Of a stretch of DNA of 16,633 bases, positions 13,904-16,633 are shown piece by piece (positions within the stretch are counted from its first letter, which is position 1; each line of letters starts with the position of its first letter). Origin of the DNA: an uncultured Methanosarcinales archaeon (lineage in GTDB: Archaea > Halobacteriota > Methanosarcinia > Methanotrichales > Methanotrichaceae); NCBI GenBank assembly GCA_937864385.1, contig CALMJN010000074.1, positions 1 to 16,633 of the forward strand, in the 5' to 3' direction. The position numbers and the translations under genes are program-made. Under the pieces are notes generated by a model. It did no database searches and had not been told where the DNA came from. It worked only from the letters and a program-made list of their open reading frames with translations.

Positions 13904-15010
13904 TTAATATATTTCTTCCAGGTCCTCTATATGGGCGAAGGCCTCGTCCAGCTGTTTTCTGGCCCTGGTCCTCTTCTCCTTCTCCTCCTGCATGGCCCTG
14001 GCGGCCTGGGCATAGATGGCCTCCAACTCCGGTGCGCTGGCCAGGGTGAAGACGGATAACACCTTAGGTCGCCCCTTCTTGACTACGATTCCCTTGAAGA
14101 CATGTCCGGCGCTGGCAGATAGCCTCTCCACCTCTTTGGTGATCTCATCCACATCCAGGTGCTCTTGCGAGCCCTGGATGATGATCATAGCCCGGGCGGC
14201 ATCATCGGCCACATTGGCCGGATAGAGCAGGTTTGCCGGCTTGAGGCTGTTCTGGATAGCATCCCTGATAGAGAGGTTCTTGCTGTCGGCCTGATAAAAT
14301 CCCATGGTGCCGATGCGTAGCCCCCCATTCATTACCGTCTTGAAGTCGCCAAGGTCGGTAACGGAGAGCATCTCCGAGTCCAGAGACTCGATCAAGAATA
14401 AGAGGCGCTGAGCGATCATGGTGTTGATCTTGTCGTAGGCCGAGGCGATATCACCGCTGAACCGCTTCATATACTGATTGTCCGCCAGGATGATGCCTTC
14501 TGCGTCCAGCTCCATCAGCTCCCTCATGCTGAAAGCGGCATTCTGGAGGTAGATGGATCCCTCCTCCCGGAAAGGAAGAACGGCCACAGTGATCACGGCG
14601 ATATCTTTGTACTGCCTCTTCAGCTCATTGATGAGCAGAGGAGAGAAGGAGGAGCCTGTTCCTCCTGATGTGGATGTGATCACAAAGGCTATGTCGAAGT
14701 CGCCTCGTTTCTCGATCTCGCCCATGATCATATCGCGATTTTCCATAAAGGCCTGTTTTCCCACATTTCTATTGGCACCCACGCCATGCAGATTGGGAAC
14801 ATGAAGCCTATCCTTGGCCGTAGTGAAGCGCAGCTCTTTGAGATCATTGATCGCCGTGTTTACGGCCAGCGTCTCCACCCGACTGGGAAATTTAGGGCGC
14901 AGATAATACCTGGACAGCTTGGAGGCTCCTCCTCCAAAGGCCTCCCTGTTCATGGCATCCAGTATTCGATTGCCGCACTGGCCTACGCCAAGCATGAGTA
15001 CATTAAGCAT
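13904..15010 (-). CDS. CetZ-type tubulin/FtsZ superfamily GTPase
   Basis: The 368-residue protein has the tubulin-like G-box GVGQCGNRI (8-16) and the glycine-rich phosphate loop TSTSGGTGSSF (112-122), where the usual GGGTG[ST]G ends in Ser instead of Gly. PFREEGS, a DNQYM guanine-binding segment (177-181) and a synergy loop VTDLGDFKTVM, with catalytic acids Asp219 and Asp222, follow. The sequence is closer to CetZ and archaeal tubulin-like proteins than to FtsZ, so a role in cell shape or surface structure is likelier than division. The C-terminal tail (340-368) is a charged helix. AAAGGAT lies before the ATG and a TATA-like box with an adjacent palindrome lies upstream. The superfamily is certain, the subgroup probable. 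Confidence 0.88.
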   Translation of the reverse strand: MLNVLMLGVGQCGNRILDAMNREAFGGGASKLSRYYLRPKFPSRVETLAVNTAINDLKELRFTTAKDRLHVPNLHGVGANRNVGKQAFMENRDMIMGEIEKRGDFDIAFVITSTSGGTGSSFSPLLINELKRQYKDIAVITVAVLPFREEGSIYLQNAAFSMRELMELDAEGIILADNQYMKRFSGDIASAYDKINTMIAQRLLFLIESLDSEMLSVTDLGDFKTVMNGGLRIGTMGFYQADSKNLSIRDAIQNSLKPANLLYPANVADDAARAMIIIQGSQEHLDVDEITKEVERLSASAGHVFKGIVVKKGRPKVLSVFTLASAPELEAIYAQAARAMQEEKEKRTRARKQLDEAFAHIEDLEEIY

Positions 15011-15035
15011 GATATCCTTTCTCTTTTACGAGCCG

Positions 15036-15057
15036 CACAATTGTGGTAGTTATAATC
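15036..15057 (-). promoter_or_regulatory. cetZ promoter: TATA-like box next to a palindrome
   Basis: On the minus strand GATTATAACT (15057-15048) is a TATA-like box about 38-47 bases before the cetZ ATG. Immediately downstream is the perfect 10-base palindrome CACAATTGTG (15036-15045), between the TATA box and the expected transcription start, a classic position for a repressor operator in archaea. The same GATTATAA core occurs before the fwd operon. Confidence 0.4.
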
Positions 15058-15106
15058 ACGATGCCCTTCTTATTTCTATCCGTCCATCTTTCTCTATTTC
15101 CATCTT

Positions 15107-16369
15107 TCAATATTTATACTCTCTGTGCCTCCTGTAGATCCAGAAGGATATGATGGCAATTGGGATTATTGCTAACAAATAATGATATTTATACTCTCGT
15201 TCCAGGACGGTCACCCTCGCGGTTGCCTCTCTTATGGCCAATCCCTCTCCATCATTATAATTTGCCTTGAGGCGGATGGCATAGTCTCCGGGCTTCTGGC
15301 CGTGGATGCTGGCGGAGAAGGCTGCCGCATCGCCCGGGGCTATCTCAAAGAAGCTCTTGTCCAGGCCCACTGCCTCCAACCCTTCCCCCGGGCGGACGTC
15401 CCCCGTTACCTCTATCTTGGTGGCAGATGCGCTTCCTGAATTCAAGATGGTGATATTGAGCCGACCCTCTTCTTCCAGGGCCAGGGTTATATTGTCCTCC
15501 GCATTTATGTTCAGATCCGCCCTGCTCCTGGGAAGGATAACGATGCTGAATGGCTCGGAGCGGTTGGACAGGGAATTGCCCTTTCTGTCGGCATATCTGA
15601 TCAGCACGGAAGGAATGCTGACTGTGCCCTCTTTAGCTGCATTTACCATATATACTGCAGAATCGGATTGACCGGGATCCAGCGTCTCTTTTATCTTGGG
15701 GGGATAGCCTGCGATATAAGTGAACTGGGGAAGGGGCGGGATGTCCTGCACCTCTATGCCCACGGCTGGCCCTGTGCCGTTGTTCTTGATGGTGATGGTT
15801 ACCTTGGACTCGTCTCCCACATTCATCTCGCTCTTATCAAAGCTCTTGTCCACCCATAGATCCGGCTTTTCCGGCGCAGTCTGAGGCCGGTCCGAGGACC
15901 TCTTTCGGGGCGTTCCCAGTTTCTCCTTGTATTCCAGCCTCACCCTTGCGGATTGCTCATCAAAGATCTCGGCGATGGTGATGGTAATGCCACCATTGTC
16001 AGCACCCCGGTCGAAGTTGTTGGGCCGGTCCAGGAGCAGAGCCCTCTGCTCGTCAAGAGAGCCGCCCACCTTGGAGACCCTCATCACCACCAGTCCATCC
16101 CGGATTGATTGGATCTCTATAAGCTCTATCTGGTAGTCTTCCAGTTCTATGCGGTCACCGATATAAAGGCTAAAATCTCTAAAGGTGATCTCATCGTCAT
16201 CCTCTTCGTCAGATTTTGCGGCGCCGTTTGCTCCGATCAGGAGGAGAACGAGAATGAGACAGACAAAAGTCATCCGATAATAGTTGGGCCGCCACCCCAG
16301 GACATCGCAATTATATATCATAATCCTTGCCGGCCTGATTTCATTTTTAGAGATTTGAATTTTACTCAT
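15107..16369 (-). CDS. Membrane-anchored CARDB/BatD-like surface protein
   Basis: A secretion signal is visible around residues 27-50 (arginines, then VCLILVLLLIGANGA), followed by an acidic segment SDEEDDDE. Residues 62-150 form a beta-rich domain (DFSLYIGDRIELEDYQIELI) that recalls methanogen S-layer domains. Two CARDB-like immunoglobulin folds follow (about 165-280, KVTITIKNNGTGPAVGIEV; 285-390, RLNITILNSGSASATKIEV). A C-terminal membrane helix (395-413) with a basic end anchors it with the bulk outside. ATG 16369 overlaps the nadC stop (ATGA) and has GGAGATAGA before it, but makes an unusually long n-region; internal ATGs at residues 17 and 33 (16273) give a more standard signal peptide. 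An A/T-rich TATATAAT near 16311-16318 could drive the shorter form. Function unknown. Confidence 0.75.
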   Translation of the reverse strand: MSKIQISKNEIRPARIMIYNCDVLGWRPNYYRMTFVCLILVLLLIGANGAAKSDEEDDDEITFRDFSLYIGDRIELEDYQIELIEIQSIRDGLVVMRVSKVGGSLDEQRALLLDRPNNFDRGADNGGITITIAEIFDEQSARVRLEYKEKLGTPRKRSSDRPQTAPEKPDLWVDKSFDKSEMNVGDESKVTITIKNNGTGPAVGIEVQDIPPLPQFTYIAGYPPKIKETLDPGQSDSAVYMVNAAKEGTVSIPSVLIRYADRKGNSLSNRSEPFSIVILPRSRADLNINAEDNITLALEEEGRLNITILNSGSASATKIEVTGDVRPGEGLEAVGLDKSFFEIAPGDAAAFSASIHGQKPGDYAIRLKANYNDGEGLAIREATARVTVLEREYKYHYLLAIIPIAIISFWIYRRHREYKY

Positions 16370-16633
16370 TCTATCTCCAGGCTCAGATCAATCCATCTGG
16401 CATCTTTAGTGAGGGCTCCCAGAGATATAACATCCACACCGCAGCGGGCATACTGTGGGATGTTTGCGGGATTGATGCCCCCCGAAGCCTCAAGTATCAA
16501 CTGCTCCCTCAGCCCCATCCCCCGAAGAAGCTCGATGCCTCGCTCTATCATCTCCGGGCTCATATTATCGAACATGATGATGTCCGCACCCCCCCGGGCT
16601 GCCAGCATCATCTCCTCCCGACTCTCCACCTCC
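16366..16633 (-). CDS. nadC: Nicotinate-nucleotide pyrophosphorylase (quinolinate phosphoribosyltransferase), C-terminal part
   Basis: The gene runs off the right edge; only the last 89 or so codons are present. VESREEMMLAARGGADIIMFDNMSPE, ILEASGGINPANI and GVDVISLGALTKDA are the C-terminal barrel motifs of NadC, which bind the phosphoribosyl phosphate and quinolinate. The enzyme makes nicotinate mononucleotide from quinolinate in NAD synthesis. The stop codon overlaps the ATG of the following surface-protein gene, so the two share a transcript, although no functional link is known. The fragment shows no defect. Confidence 0.92.
   Translation of the reverse strand, partial: EVESREEMMLAARGGADIIMFDNMSPEMIERGIELLRGMGLREQLILEASGGINPANIPQYARCGVDVISLGALTKDARWIDLSLEIE

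Noticed and set aside
15084..15108. Direct repeat CCATCTTTC twice, 16 bases apart, near the end of the surface-protein gene
   Set aside because: Two short copies in pyrimidine-rich sequence, one overlapping a stop region; likely simple low-complexity sequence.
1..16633. CRISPR arrays, insertion sequences, integrases, rRNA
   Set aside because: No regularly spaced repeats, transposase or integrase motifs, terminal inverted repeats or rRNA-like segments were seen on either strand.

Overview
The window reads as a euryarchaeal methanogen chromosome segment, probably from a Methanothrix/Methanosarcinales-type organism. The supports are formylmethanofuran dehydrogenase subunits B and D, an archaeal aIF1 (SUI1) factor, a CetZ-type tubulin/FtsZ homologue, A/T-rich archaeal promoter elements, and tightly packed genes with Shine-Dalgarno sites and ATGA overlaps. 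The lineage is inferred from gene content; no search was run. The first ~187 bases do not fit: they are much more G+C-rich, encode a membrane-protein fragment resembling bacterial CydB, and join a rhodanese gene in mid-domain. This looks like an assembly or cloning chimera at a contig edge.

Layout. (1) 1-187, foreign fragment. (2) 189-3807, plus strand: a 5'-truncated tandem rhodanese lacking the active-site cysteine, then a tight operon of an ACR3-type arsenite/anion permease, a regulator joining an ArsR-like winged helix, a middle domain that looks TBP-like, and a four-cysteine Fe-S module, then DsrE-, DsrF- and DsrH-like genes. The dsrH-like gene has an in-frame TGA. (3) 3946-5079, a ferredoxin-tailed aldo/keto reductase. 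(4) 5191-5273, tRNA-Leu(UAG) on the minus strand. (5) 9227 down to 5346, a minus-strand run: polyferredoxin-like protein, fwdB/fmdB, fwdD/fmdD, argF, then a HepT-MntA (HEPN/MNT) toxin-antitoxin pair. Spacing of a few bases or overlaps suggests one transcript. (6) 9332-13431, plus strand: two large membrane-anchored VWA proteins of the BatA/aerotolerance type. (7) 13506-13814, aIF1, convergent with cetZ. (8) Minus strand: cetZ (15010-13904) with its own promoter, and upstream nadC (cut by the window edge) overlapping a membrane-anchored CARDB-like protein.

How the parts may work together. The ferredoxin/FwdB/FwdD set can form the molybdenum/tungsten formate-handling core of CO2 activation to formylmethanofuran, but no FwdA or FwdC is present here, and FwdB carries Cys-Gln where Cys-His is expected. 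The permease/Fe-S regulator/DsrEFH operon looks like an Fe-S- or redox-regulated unit linking anion export with sulfur transfer. It is the best candidate here for an undescribed system. The TA pair at the 3' end of the methanogenesis/arginine operon is an unusual coupling.
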